In this document: piece after piece, positions 54,426 to 64,000 of the stretch | How the letters are laid out: the number at the start of each line of letters is the position of its first letter | Numbering within the stretch: the first letter of the stretch is position 1 | Assembly (NCBI GenBank): GCA_964036315.1 | Contig: OZ038509.1 | Location: 24,353,384-24,417,383, forward strand | Direction: 5' to 3' | Length of the DNA: 64,000 nucleotides | Origin: Acanthosepion esculentum | Taxonomy: Eukaryota > Mollusca > Cephalopoda > Sepiida > Sepiidae | Notes under the pieces: model-generated | What the model saw: only the letters and a program-made list of their open reading frames with translations | Database searches by the model: none | What the model was told of the DNA's origin: nothing | Program-made: the position numbers and the translations under genes

Positions 54426-57400
54426 ATTGTGGAGGCATATTGGCCGTTGGGGAGGAATCAGTTCCCTATTGCCTGGACGATTGTACGGGAGTAGTCGGGA
54501 TAGCGCCCTGGGGATCCTAGTTCTTGATGGCAGTGATTGAGTAGGGCCCTGGGATGCCAGGTCACTTCGTAATGTAATGCCACCATTTCTCAACACTTTG
54601 GCAGATTGATGTGGTTTACACATATCTATAATTATCGGCTCAGGGGTCACAGGCAAGGCACTTGGTATGGGGGTCTTGATTATGGGCGCTTTAAGTTTCC
54701 TTAGGAATCTACGGTTCTGCAGGGTTATTCTGCCTGATCCTGCAACTCTAATTCTATATTGACAGTTGGGAAGCATCGCTACTATTTGCCCAGCCATGTC
54801 CCATCGATGGCTATTTGAGTTTTGAATGGAGACTGTGTCACCCTTACGAAGTGGAGTTAGGGCATGTGCAGTATGGTTGTACTGCTCGATGAGGCCTGCA
54901 TTGCATTTGGATAATGTCTTTTCACGTTTTTGCGCTGCGGCTATCCACTCTGGGTGTGGTTTATATAAGTGTAGGTGTGATGGGATAAAATCCCGAAGAT
55001 GTCTATGAAGCAGGAGTTGCGCTGGTGATAAGCCAATGCCTTGGATAGGGGTGTTTCTATATTGCAGGATTGTCCAAGGAACCCTGGTGTCCTGTGCAGT
55101 CCTTTATGAGTATTTTTGCAGTCTTGACTGCTAATTCTGCTCATCCGTTAGACTGGGGATAGGCCACTGATGAGATTCTTTGTTTACAGGCCAGATGTTT
55201 AGGAACTGTCGGAATGAGTAGGCTGAGAAGGGCGGCCCACCGTCTGTACTAAGTTCCTCAGGTGCACCATATGTTTGGAATATTTTTCTGCAGATGGATA
55301 TCAACCTGGAGGCAACTGCTTGCCCTGGCTTGATGCGGTACAGAATGAGTCATCCAGTGAGCCTGTCTGCACAAGCAAGATACGTGAAGGATCCAACATA
55401 GAACAAATCCATTGCAATTTGTTGAAAAGGCCATTCAGGTGTAGGTGTCATGTGGATTGGTTCATGTTGTCAACTTGGGGCATTTTTTGAACATGTCATG
55501 CAATTATCCCCGTAATTGCAAATCGAGGCATTCATTCCAGGCCAGTAAACTGAGTCATTGGCACGCGCTTTCATGCCAACTACTCCTTGATGAGCTGAAT
55601 GTAGGCACCTTAATATGTTTTTGCGCTGGGAGGTTGGTATTACTACCCTCCTGTCGAGTAGTATTAGGCCATTGTCATTGCTGAGGCAGATATGAACTTC
55701 CCAGTATTCCTGGATTGTAGGTGGTGTTGCTTGACGACTGTTTGGAAAACCATTGTCTATGGTTTTGCCCAATAGGGTGTATTGTGTGTCTTTTTGGCCA
55801 GCAAAACGAATGTGGTCAGGGGAAGTTATGGCAGGGTTATTATCTAATTGGGATATGGATGTGAGGGCTGTCAATCTCATTGCTGCACAAGTCTCATCCG
55901 ATTCATCAATGTCTATAGGGGAGGGTTCTATTGGGAATGTATCGAGTAAGCTTTGTACTGTAGTGACTGGATTGCGGGAAATAGCATCAGAGGCCCTGTG
56001 CCATTTTCCAGGGCAGTGTTGCATGGTGAAACAATATCTCAACGATATCTTTGAGCCGGAATAGGCATGGGTTGTACATTTTGCTGAAATCTCAATCACC
56101 AAAAAGTCCTTTGAGTGGCGCATGGTCGGTCACTACTATAACGTTTGGGCAACCTAGTATGAACATGTGGCACTTTTCAAGTGCCCAGCTGATAGTTGCT
56201 GCTTCACCTTCTATGGGTGCATATCTTTGTTCATCATCAGTGCAGAATCTGCTTCCAGCAAACACAAGGTGCCAGCCTTCAGGACCACATATACAGTGCT
56301 TCTGAAGAAGTAAAAATCCCATGCCGTCTTTACTCCAGTCAGGGGCTAAGCAGGTAACTCTGTTGATGTCAAATATTGAGACGCCCCACCTTACTAGTTT
56401 AATAATGACCTGCTTTGATTCCTGAAATACTTTCTCAAGGGTCTGGTTCCAGGTGAATTTTGAGTTCTTTTTGACAAGGTCCCAAAAAGGTTGCATAATG
56501 GGACTTAATGAATATGCCCTGGCAAGTTGGTTTACCAGGCCAAACCAAGACCTTGCGTCAGTGATGGTTTTCGGAACAGGGAAATTTAAAAAGGGCATTA
56601 AGCATAGACTCACAGGGAGATACTCCTGATGAAATTATTTGCAGTCCACCAAACTGGACAGTGTCCTTACAAAACTGGAATTTGTCTTTGCTGAGTACAA
56701 TCCCATTTTGTGCACATCTCATTAGAAAATCAAAGGTATGATAGAATGCTTGTTTGATGTCGGTGTCGTAGAGCAAAGTATCATCAACCAATTTGATTTT
56801 CCTGAGAATGTCTTTTATGACTTCATTATATCTACGGGTGTATGCATCATCAGATGCTAGGTAGCCTTGAGGCATCCTAAGATACATAAACCTCCCCCAC
56901 TCTGTGATAAAAGTTGAGAGTGGTTGGGACTCCTCATCTAATATAATAGAGTGGTAGCCATCCACAGCATCCAGCACTGTTTTCTTGGTATTGGGTGACA
57001 CCTGCATTGCCAGCTGGAAAGGTGAGGCAGTGTGGTGGGTTTCTCGCTTGCATTGCGAATTCAAATATTGATAATCGATGGTATGCCTCGGTCGACCATC
57101 CTTTTTTGTCATAATGACCATTGTGCTGCAACAATCTGTAGGAGTGCCAATGTGCACTTGTTTTAATATGTCCCTTTCTATATCTGGCATAAGGGCTTGC
57201 CTCACTGGATCTTTTAAGTGGTATGGCACTGGTATCGGTCTATGTCTTGCCTTAGGGATTACCCCCTCCTTCAGGTGAATATGTGCTGGTTTACCAGACA
57301 TGGCTGGGAATTGCCCATCAGTCTTGAACGCTGAATCAGCAAATTGTTTTAGTAACCATTTTTTGAGGTTCTCCACATTTTCTTTGTTCGCTGGAAAGTG

Positions 57401-57740
57401 GGGTTCTTCGGGGCGAAGTGGTAGCTGAAATTTTATGGATTCCTTTTGCTCCACAGCTACTGTGTGATCATTGGTCATGCAATTTAGTTCACTCTGGGCT
57501 GTCATAGGTGTGGGGAAGTGAGGAGACAGTATACCTACATCAATACAGGCGGCCTTGCTAAAATATAACTTATCGATGTTATTGCAGATATACAATGCTT
57601 GCTTTGTCGACATTTTTCCAACACTAAACTGAACAGGCATCCATCCCTGGCTTATAAGGGTTGAGCCCCCTACTGCACAAATAACTTTCTTTGATAGGAT
57701 CAAGTTACTTTCCTTGAGACCCATGCAATGTTGCTGCTGA
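54426..57740 (-). pseudogene. Ty3/gypsy pol pseudogene (partial PR, RT, RNase H, IN)
   Basis: From high to low coordinates. C-terminal protease remnant: KVICAVGGSTLISQGWMPV, then YICNNIDKLYFSKAACIDVG. Reverse transcriptase: DGRPRHTIDYQYLN; DAVDGYHSIIL with the motif A Asp; KLVDDTLLYD at the catalytic box; FQFCKDTVQFGG. RNase H (56613-56092): LAPDWSKDGMG, IEGEAATISWALEK, VVTDHAPLKG. Integrase zinc-binding HHCC near 55480-55620: AHQGVVGMKA, CMTCSKN. Integrase core: IAMDLFYVGS and ELSTDGGPPFSAYS, about 55410-55200. C-terminal integrase: SPAQLLLHRHLRDFIPSHLH and RKGDTVSIQN. Frames change near 56600, 56110, 55470 and 55150-54800, with stops, so it is dead. The protease DTG is missing. It resembles the pol proteins of gypsy elements found widely in invertebrates. 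Confidence 0.9.
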
Positions 57741-58712
57741 ACGACATGGTCCCATAAGGGGCACACCCGGGGGCAATGGTAGAAGGCGTGTGAAGCCCTT
57801 TTCTTCCAAACCAAGGCCACACTGTTCACAGTCTGGCAAATCTGCCAAGCCCCATATGAAGACCTTGTCATTGAGAGGTAGCCGATTTCGAATAAATCAC
57901 CAGGTAAGCGAAAACTCAGCGTTACTGATGTAATCCGCCGCTGGCACCGAAGACCAGAAAGAGCAAAGCTACTCCTCCGACAAATCGAGCCGCTCACGTA
58001 GAGGACCCTTCGCAACCCCCTCCACTAAATAACAATAGAAGACCTTCCTAGGCCATGAAAGGTCACTGGATCAAGGAACAGCCAACAAGGTCGACCAACA
58101 CTCGCAAAGGAAATCCGATTGATCCTGGGGTTTACGCTCAACCTACGAGATGGGGGGATTGATAGTAAGGGAAAGGAACGCGTCCCTAACAATCCCCGCC
58201 ATAATCAAATCTCCTGTCAATGTGCAGCGTAGAAAAGCCAACCACGAGGTGAGTTTGTGGCTAGCCAAGTGTGGCATTCCCAGCCCCCCATGACACAGAT
58301 ATTGTGCTCAGACTTGCCTGTCGACCCGATTCCCGCATCTCCTCCATAAAATGGAGGTGAGAGAGCGCTTGAGCGGCTTCCTATGGTTGCCACAGAGAGG
58401 AAGTACGGACAATCAATAAAGAACAAGAGGGAAAATGTATGTAGCACACACCTCCGCCTTGCCCTTCACGGACAACTTCTGTGTACGCCAAATCTGACCG
58501 GCAGTGTCGACCTTTGCTCATACTTCAGACCAATTTTTCTCCAACTGGAGGTTTGGTCCAAACCACACTCCAAGAATGCGGACAGGACTGTCCATCCAGC
58601 TGAGGCGGCCCGGAAGATCGACCCCCTTCCAGGCACCTAACCGCAAGCCGGACAATTTGTCGCAATTGATCTTGGCTCCTGTCACCTTTTCGTACCAATC
58701 AAGTGCCTTCAG
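57741..58712 (-). mobile_element. L1-Tx1-type LINE ORF2 fragment inside the gypsy relic
   Basis: Minus-strand translation: KALDWYEKVTGAKINCDKLS, then GRLSWMDSPVRILGVWFG and LQLEKNWSEV. Next a broken RT C-terminal part (frames at 58447-58217), then KRASHAFYHCPRVCPLWDHV, the C-terminal zinc-knuckle-like end of L1-Tx1 ORF2. The first LINE codon follows the LTR end within a few bases, and the last lies directly against the pol frame with which it shares one open frame (58015 into 57700). Confidence 0.8.
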
Positions 58713-58713
58713 T

Positions 58714-59048
58714 ACAAAGTAACGCACAAAAATTTCAAAAGAAATAACCGAGGTAGAGACTGATATACAATGGACGCGGTAGGCAAAATACACCAATTCG
58801 AAATCTGGTCTGACACACAAGTAGGCTAATGTAACCATGAAGTTAACTGACTTGAGTTAATGGAGAGATATATGGGTGAATAGAGACCACTCGTGCTAAT
58901 GTATTGGGCAGGTCCATTCTAGCAAAATGGACCAACCTAACTGGTGTATTAGGCACTCTCCTATAGAATGAGCTAAAATTAGCTGGCCTGCTTTTTCAAG
59001 AAGACACAAGTAGTCAGCCATGTTAGCAAGTAAGTCACTTGACTTCTA
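58714..59048 (-). repeat. LTR (5' on minus strand)
   Basis: Matches the 54074-54409 LTR. Its outer end reads TTAGAAGTC where the other reads TGTAGAAGTC, so the terminal TG is lost. No primer-binding site was recognised next to it. Confidence 0.88.
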
Positions 59049-59049
59049 A

Positions 59050-59325
59050 TAATATGATTAAAACATATATATAGCTGACAAAAGTTTTCAGTTATGACGT
59101 TTGAAATAAATGGTTTTGTGTTTTCATTCATGTAAATAGATTTATTTAAATTCCTTGAGGTTTCTCCAATATAGTACTTGTGGCAATTATTACTAGTAAT
59201 TTCTTCATTCAAGTTTTAGCCTATTATTTTCTTTTTTATTAATTAAAAATTAAAATTGTTCAGGATATAACAATAAGTTCTATGCAGACAGTTTCTTTTC
59301 TCATACTTCTCATTAGTAGAATTCT
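59050..59325. other. possible Penelope-like scrap, otherwise blank
   Basis: Minus-strand 59100-59212 has a CHKYYIGETSRNLNKSIYMN stretch, a GIY-YIG-like YIGET motif that suggests a second Penelope-like nuclease fragment. Confidence 0.45.
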
Positions 59326-59329
59326 ATTC

Positions 59330-59765
59330 CACTATTTACATTATTCGGACTGTTGTCCTCATCTTTGTCGACATGTTTATCACAACGTTTTGGCCGTTGT
59401 ATGCTCCAACATTCTTCAGTGTACATAATACCTCATCTCAGAAATATAGACAGATACTGAAGGGTCGAAACATTGTAATAAATATGGCGACAAAGATGAG
59501 GACAATAGTTCGAATAATGTAAATAGTGTACATAATACGTCATCTCAGAAATATAGACAGATACTGAAGGGCTGGAATGTTGTAATAAATATGGCAATAA
59601 AGATGAGGACAATAGTCCGAATAATGTAAATAGTGTATATAATACCTCATCTCAGAAATATAGAGAGATACTGAAGGGCCAGAACGTAATCAATATGGCG
59701 ACAAAGATAAGGACAATAGTTTGAATAATGTAAATAGTGTACATAATACCTCATCTCAGAAACAT
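59330..59765 (+). repeat. S2 SINE tail array, ~4 units, plus orientation
   Basis: CAAAGATGAGGACAATAGTY-type segments occur near 59491, 59597 and 59703. The first unit (59330-59420) is inverted. The spacing of about 106 agrees with the 107-bp arrays elsewhere. Confidence 0.85.
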
Positions 59766-59975
59766 AGACAAATTCTATTCCAACTCTACACTTTCCAGCC
59801 AACTCTGATCTTCAAAAATTTAAATGCAATGCCGATCATTATCTACTGTCTTCTTGATTACTCTCCTATTGTTCTTGCTTCTTAGTAAAGTTTTTCTCTT
59901 TTTTTTTTTTATTCTTTCACACTCAGTAACCCATTGTATCTTAGTGGCTTTACTGCCTTGTGTGGAGTGAATGGC
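59766..59975 (+). mobile_element. LINE 3'-tail fragment (CR1/L2-like)
   Basis: TCCAGCCAACTCTGATCTTC, ATTTAAATGCAATGCCGATC, CACTCAGTAACCCATTGTAT, ending GTGTGGAGTGAAT. The preceding SINE array lies within its ORF-terminal part, as at 52700-53330. Confidence 0.7.
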
Positions 59976-60265
59976 CATGGTCCAATGGAAAACAATAAAT
60001 AACAGAATTGACAAAATTTGCAATAACTAGAAAAAGAAAAGTACAAGGCAAAAAATAATAAAAAGAGAACAAACAATATATGTAAGACAAATGAATATTA
60101 ATATGGCAAAACGTTCACAAACTAAGAATTGGGGCTGGCACACAAAGACAAGTTCGGACAAGTAAACATAGCATTCTGACTTCAATCAAGACAGACTGGG
60201 AATGAGTCATATGAAATTGCAAACTGGCCTATTTTATTGGCTATGAAAAAAATCCCAGCATTCAT
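59976..60265. other. no feature recognised
   Basis: Short unassigned intron stretch. Confidence 0.4.
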
Positions 60266-60271
60266 TTGTGT

Positions 60272-60482
60272 GCTTTTTGCCTACAAAAGGAGAGAGGGAA
60301 GCGTTTTGCCTACAAAAGGGGCGAGGGAAGCGTTTTGCCTACAAAAGGGGAGAGGGAAGCGTTTTGCCTACAAAAGGGGGGAGGGAAGCGTTTTGCCTAC
60401 AAAAGGGGCGAGGGAAGCGTTTTGCCTACAAAAGGGGAGAGGGAAGCGTTTTGCCTACAAAAGGGGAGAGGGAAGTGTTTTG
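60272..60482. repeat. 29-bp minisatellite, ~7 copies
   Basis: Unit GTTTTGCCTACAAAAGGGGA then GAGGGAAGC, with A/C/G variation at one site. Because 29 is not a multiple of three and the unit has no stop in any plus frame, all three frames are open (60237-60515, 60266-60502, 60268-60525). Confidence 0.93.
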
Positions 60483-60489
60483 CAGTCAT

Positions 60490-62925
60490 CACCACAGACT
60501 GAAACCAACACCTGACATGGGTTGAAATGATTAAAAAACAAAAAAAAAAGCTGCTAAAAAGTTTCTGCCAACCATGATGAGATAATTCAAGGTTTGCAGT
60601 TTTCCTTTTAACAACACCCGCAAGCTTTTTCATTTACGTTGTCTTGTTATCAAGGCTATAACCACGAGTTTTTTGGTGTTTTTAATGTGACTACTTGGTA
60701 CCTGGAAGGCAAAAATGAAAAAAATCATACTGGCAACTAAAAACCTTTTAATGAGAAAAATTTCTTGAAAATATAATACATAAACAAAGTATTTGAAAAG
60801 CAATGAACGTGTCCAATATCCAAACTTAGTGCTTGGCATTTTCTGATAAATGTTCATCTGTGGGCACCAACAACGAGTTTATTCACAGTGATACTTTCAG
60901 TGTGAAAACAATGTTAAGACTTCAGTCAAAGATATGAATCTACTCTGTAAAAGATTTTGCCTAAGTTGGCTATTATAAAGTTGCCATTTGAAGTCAGATT
61001 TTGTAATTGACTTCTGGCATTTTCATTAATTTCTGGTCCTGCAACTCACTGTCTCAGAATGTTGTGTTTTGTGGCTGTGTGACACAGCGGAACTTGATTA
61101 TGATCAGGGCATCCATTATAGAAGTCGACAGCAAATGATTTTATCTGAGTTTGAAATGTATTGTGTTTTTTTATGACCCACAGTAAAATCTATGAAGTAG
61201 CATTTCAAAGAGGCCACCCATTTGACACAAAGAAAATCAAATAGATAAATAAATTAAAATTTTTGAGAACACATGCCACTTGGCCAGAAGTGACAAAGTT
61301 TTGGTCGCAGGCTTAGATTAGCAAAGACACAGAATTATCAGTGTTCTGGTCTGCACATGTAGTTGTTTAAAGTAAGTAAAAAAGAGTTTTTCTAATGAGC
61401 GTTTGGTTGCAAAAAAAAGGAACAAAGAAAGATTAAGATTTCAACAACATATATTGGTCAAAATTCAAAATATATACATAGTTGTGTGAAAGATGGCAAA
61501 AATTGTTCATATGTGATTCCTTAGTTATTGTTGGTAAGGAAAATGATTAGGTGTAAGGATATTGTCAGTAGGGCTGGGAGTTGACCGATTTTTGGGGTTG
61601 GTTGGCCAAGATCACGGTTGGAGTCAGGAGATAGGTCTGGAGCGAATTAGTGAAGCTAATGTAGTCATTCACAGGATTTGATGTATTCCTAGCTTAAGTA
61701 TTTAAATTGACATTGGTGAGCGTTTGATGGTCTAATGGTCATGTGAGGAGGCTGAAGTGTGAAAGCCAAACTGCCTGGTAAGGTGGGTTGGTCGATCAAG
61801 GCCACAGTGGTGTGTTGATTCATAGCAAGGTGCATTGGTTGCCAAGGTTATAGTGGTGGTGATAAGGAAGGCCTGGAGTAGATAGTACACGTTCAACAAA
61901 GTGTAATGATCGAGGTGTTAGAAACTACACTGGTTGGGATTGGAGCTGGCCTATCAGCTGCATTCCACATGTAAAGAGTAGTGTGAGGATAGTGACGCTT
62001 GGGCGAGGTCATGGTTGTGATGAGAGAAGCAATTATTGTGGTGATGGTGACATTTCAGCTCAAAATTGTCACTCATTACAAGGAGCTTTCTTTTAAGCAA
62101 ATCTGATGGTCCCCAGAATTATCTTTTTCTTTTTTTTTCTTTTTTTTTTTTTGCAGGAACGTTAGTGATCGGCTATTGTATTTTATTGCAAGGATTTATT
62201 TTGTGTAGTGGATGTCATGCTTGTAGCCCATGCACAGAAAACGACTTTTTTTGTGTTTTGCTTTATTAGTGTTCACATCCAGCAGACATATGTGAATCAG
62301 AAAGAAATCTAATTTCAGCATAATAGCTCCCCCAGATCTCAATCTGATTCATAGTGGTGAGTGAAGATTTCAGTAAAGTCAAGAATGAGATGATTGTTGG
62401 TGAAGAGAGGTGCTTCTTGATTTTTTTCAAAGGTTTTATTGGGCTCTTTGGAGCAGAGAAATGGTCTGCTGGCCCTGTTGAATTCTAGTATAAGGACATC
62501 AGAGCAACAAACTAGTTGGATCTGATTCATTCACAATGACAGGTCTCAGAGAATTATCACATCCAAACAAGACATTCAATAAGATTCTTTTTTTTCCCCC
62601 ATTTCTGGTGGGTTCATTTTGTTAGTTCACTAATCCCTTACGGCACATTCTTGGCACCAGTTGATCATAGTAGTAGGTTCATTCGTTATAAGGCGTGTTG
62701 GTTGCCAAGGTTACAGCAGTGGCAGCAACGAGGGAGTGGATAGTGAATATTGAGCGAGAGGAACGTCTTTTTTGAATTCTGGTTGAATCGGAGATCAACG
62801 AACAGAGTCTTGGTGGTGATGACAAGAGAGGCCTAGAGCTGGATGTTGACAATGTTAGAAATCACAGTGGTTGGTGTTAGAAGCCTGACAGTGTTGAAGC
62901 GAGGGCGAGGTCACAAACAAATATT
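60490..62925. other. no gene recognised
   Basis: About 2.4 kb of intron. It becomes G/T-rich at 61550-62060 with loosely repeated TTGGTTGCCAAGGTTA.AG (61838 and 62699). No coding or RNA gene support. Confidence 0.5.
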
Positions 62926-62929
62926 CAGC

Positions 62930-63560
62930 CTATTTAGCAGTGTTTTCACTACTAAAACTCACCAAAATCACTAATCTTTCCTTAAGTCATTCTTTAACCT
63001 TGACTTGACACTGATTGAAATTTCTGAACATTTCTAGCAGAAATAGGTTGTTTGGTTGTCAGGTTTGGTTGTAGTGACCAGAGAAACATCCTTTTGGGAA
63101 TCCATTCCCCATTGTTTGGAGGAGGAAGCTGACTGTGTAGACCTTCCTCTTTATGAATGAAAGATGAATGCTATGAGAATTAGTTGACTTAGTGTATATA
63201 CCATGGTGGGTCCTAGCTGTGAAGGTCTGTGTGGGTAAAAACAAGGACTGAAAATAGTGATAGAATAGCGAGATCTGGCAATATTTCACCTGTGGGAAAG
63301 GAGATGAAAGGTGACAAACAGTTCATCACCCACAAGGCCACATAAACACTTTTGAACTCATGGTTGAAAAGTGAGGATGAGGCAGCAATGCATCATTTTT
63401 GGTCGGATTTGGCTCTTGTGAAGATCAGATCATGGCAGGAGGAGTCTGGTACTTTCTGGAGCAGTACAAAGAAACAACCATATTTGGTCTGATCTGGATC
63501 AGAGTGTAACAGGAGGATCCTGGTACTAAAATTAGTATTCTGATATTTGGTCATTGAAAT
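62930..63560 (-). mobile_element. LINE C-terminal/3' fragment (second family)
   Basis: Minus-strand pieces HDLIFTRAKSDQK, TARTHHGIYTKST and WIPKRMFLWSLQPN match the fragment at 31010-31480. Decayed. Confidence 0.65.
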
Positions 63561-63789
63561 ATTTCTTTTGGATTCATCCAAGAACATTTCGGTACCTCCT
63601 CGTATCAAATTGCCAGGAAACAACTTAGCGAAAATAGCTTTTCCACAACCTTTTATATATGTTTTATTTAACTTGAAGATGTTTTGAACTTAGTGTTAAA
63701 TTAATTTCAAAATGAAAAGAAATTTCCGATGTCACAACTACCAAAACATTTTTCATCTTGTTAACATATCATTCTTCTTTTTTTTTCAG

Positions 63790-63864
63790 GACGGATCAGA
63801 ATTGGGAATTTGTTGATGCCGTGTCTTTTATCTACGGATGTCATGTCTATGCTTATGATCCAAG
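63790..63864 (+). CDS. METTL24-like methyltransferase, exon with SAM-site beta strand
   Basis: Fourth recognised exon, 75 bases, after TTCTTTTTTTTTCAG and before GTTAGA. One base completes a Gln codon from the previous exon (CA + G). Then TDQNWEFVDAVSFIYGCHVY and AYDP follow, ending in AG. With the previous exon it gives PCIVYCFQTDQNWEFVDAV, then CHVYAYDP, the two strands of a Rossmann-type methyltransferase with the acidic Asp that would bind S-adenosylmethionine. METTL24-like proteins have YSFG....W.FD....YGC.V.AFDPS here. The gene continues beyond the window. Confidence 0.88.
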
Positions 63865-64000
63865 GTTAGATGACTTTTTTTTATTATCGGATTTTTTTTT
63901 TTTTTTACTTTCTTTTAATGCAGACAAGAATATCTAAAAATGGGTAAGACAATAACTGAGGCCCTCAAAAAAGGCAAGACATACAAGAATAGGACTGGTA
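63865..64000 (+). other. intron start; possible short next exon
   Basis: A T-rich tract ending TTTTAATGCAG at 63923 is followed by an in-phase open stretch (RQEYLKMGKTITEALKKG) to the window end. The implied 59-base intron is far shorter than the others and the residues do not resemble the family, so it is probably intron. Confidence 0.25.

Larger units (their letters stand above)
54074..59048 (-). mobile_element. Ty3/gypsy LTR retrotransposon relic
   Basis: Two similar direct repeats of about 335 bases flank partial protease, reverse transcriptase, RNase H and integrase on the minus strand. Domain order RT-RH-IN is that of Ty3/gypsy. gag and the protease N-terminus are missing and a LINE fragment sits in their place. 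Multiple frameshifts; no env-like frame. Confidence 0.9.

Noticed and set aside
60237..60525. Three overlapping repeat-protein genes
   Set aside because: All three frames are open because of the 29-bp repeat unit; no start context or flanking coding sequence.
63924..64000. Fifth METTL24-like exon
   Set aside because: Phase and acceptor fit, but the implied 59-base intron and lysine-rich residues do not fit the gene or family; left as possible only.

Overview
The window looks like a piece of a mollusc genome, most probably a coleoid cephalopod such as an octopus. It is AT-rich and full of long (TA)n and (CA)n tracts. It carries several tRNA-derived SINE families, CR1/L2-like LINE tails, Penelope-like elements, mariner relics and a Ty3/gypsy relic. 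A split gene has introns of 9 to 13 kb. The species call is an inference from this repeat profile.

Only two host genes can be supported. An intronless canonical histone H3 (H3.2 type) lies on the minus strand at 6588-6998, with a clear upstream promoter (TATA, octamer, two CCAAT boxes) but no recognisable histone 3' stem-loop. Four exons of one plus-strand gene lie at 29805-29960, 39103-39215, 52094-52222 and 63790-63864. Their phases join correctly. They encode a signal-anchor segment, a stem, and the start of a METTL24-like methyltransferase domain; both ends of the gene lie outside the window or were not found.

Layout: 1-6.5 kb holds microsatellites, SINE/LINE debris and a 0.57-kb tandem duplication. 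6.6-7.2 kb is the H3 gene. 8.4-14.4 kb holds LINE tails, two 5S rRNA pseudogenes, a 107-bp array and a 148-bp array. 15.0-16.4 kb is a mariner relic with a duplicated end. 16.9-23.4 kb and 32-36.5 kb hold (TA)n tracts flanked by long palindromes, Penelope-like fragments and hammerhead-ribozyme motifs. 26-29 kb is a SINE cluster and a 134-bp array. 36.6-46.4 kb contains a three-copy element with an internal minisatellite. 49.9-53.8 kb is SINE/LINE. 54.07-59.05 kb is a Ty3/gypsy relic in which a LINE fragment sits where gag should be. The rest to 64 kb is mostly unannotated intron with a 29-bp minisatellite and LINE debris.

The most interesting signal is a group of hammerhead-ribozyme-like folds inside inverted repeats and next to (TA)n tracts, some fused to tRNA-like heads. 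A second theme is repeated tandem amplification of SINE and LINE 3' ends at independent loci. No tools were run: all base pairing and homology statements come from reading the sequence.
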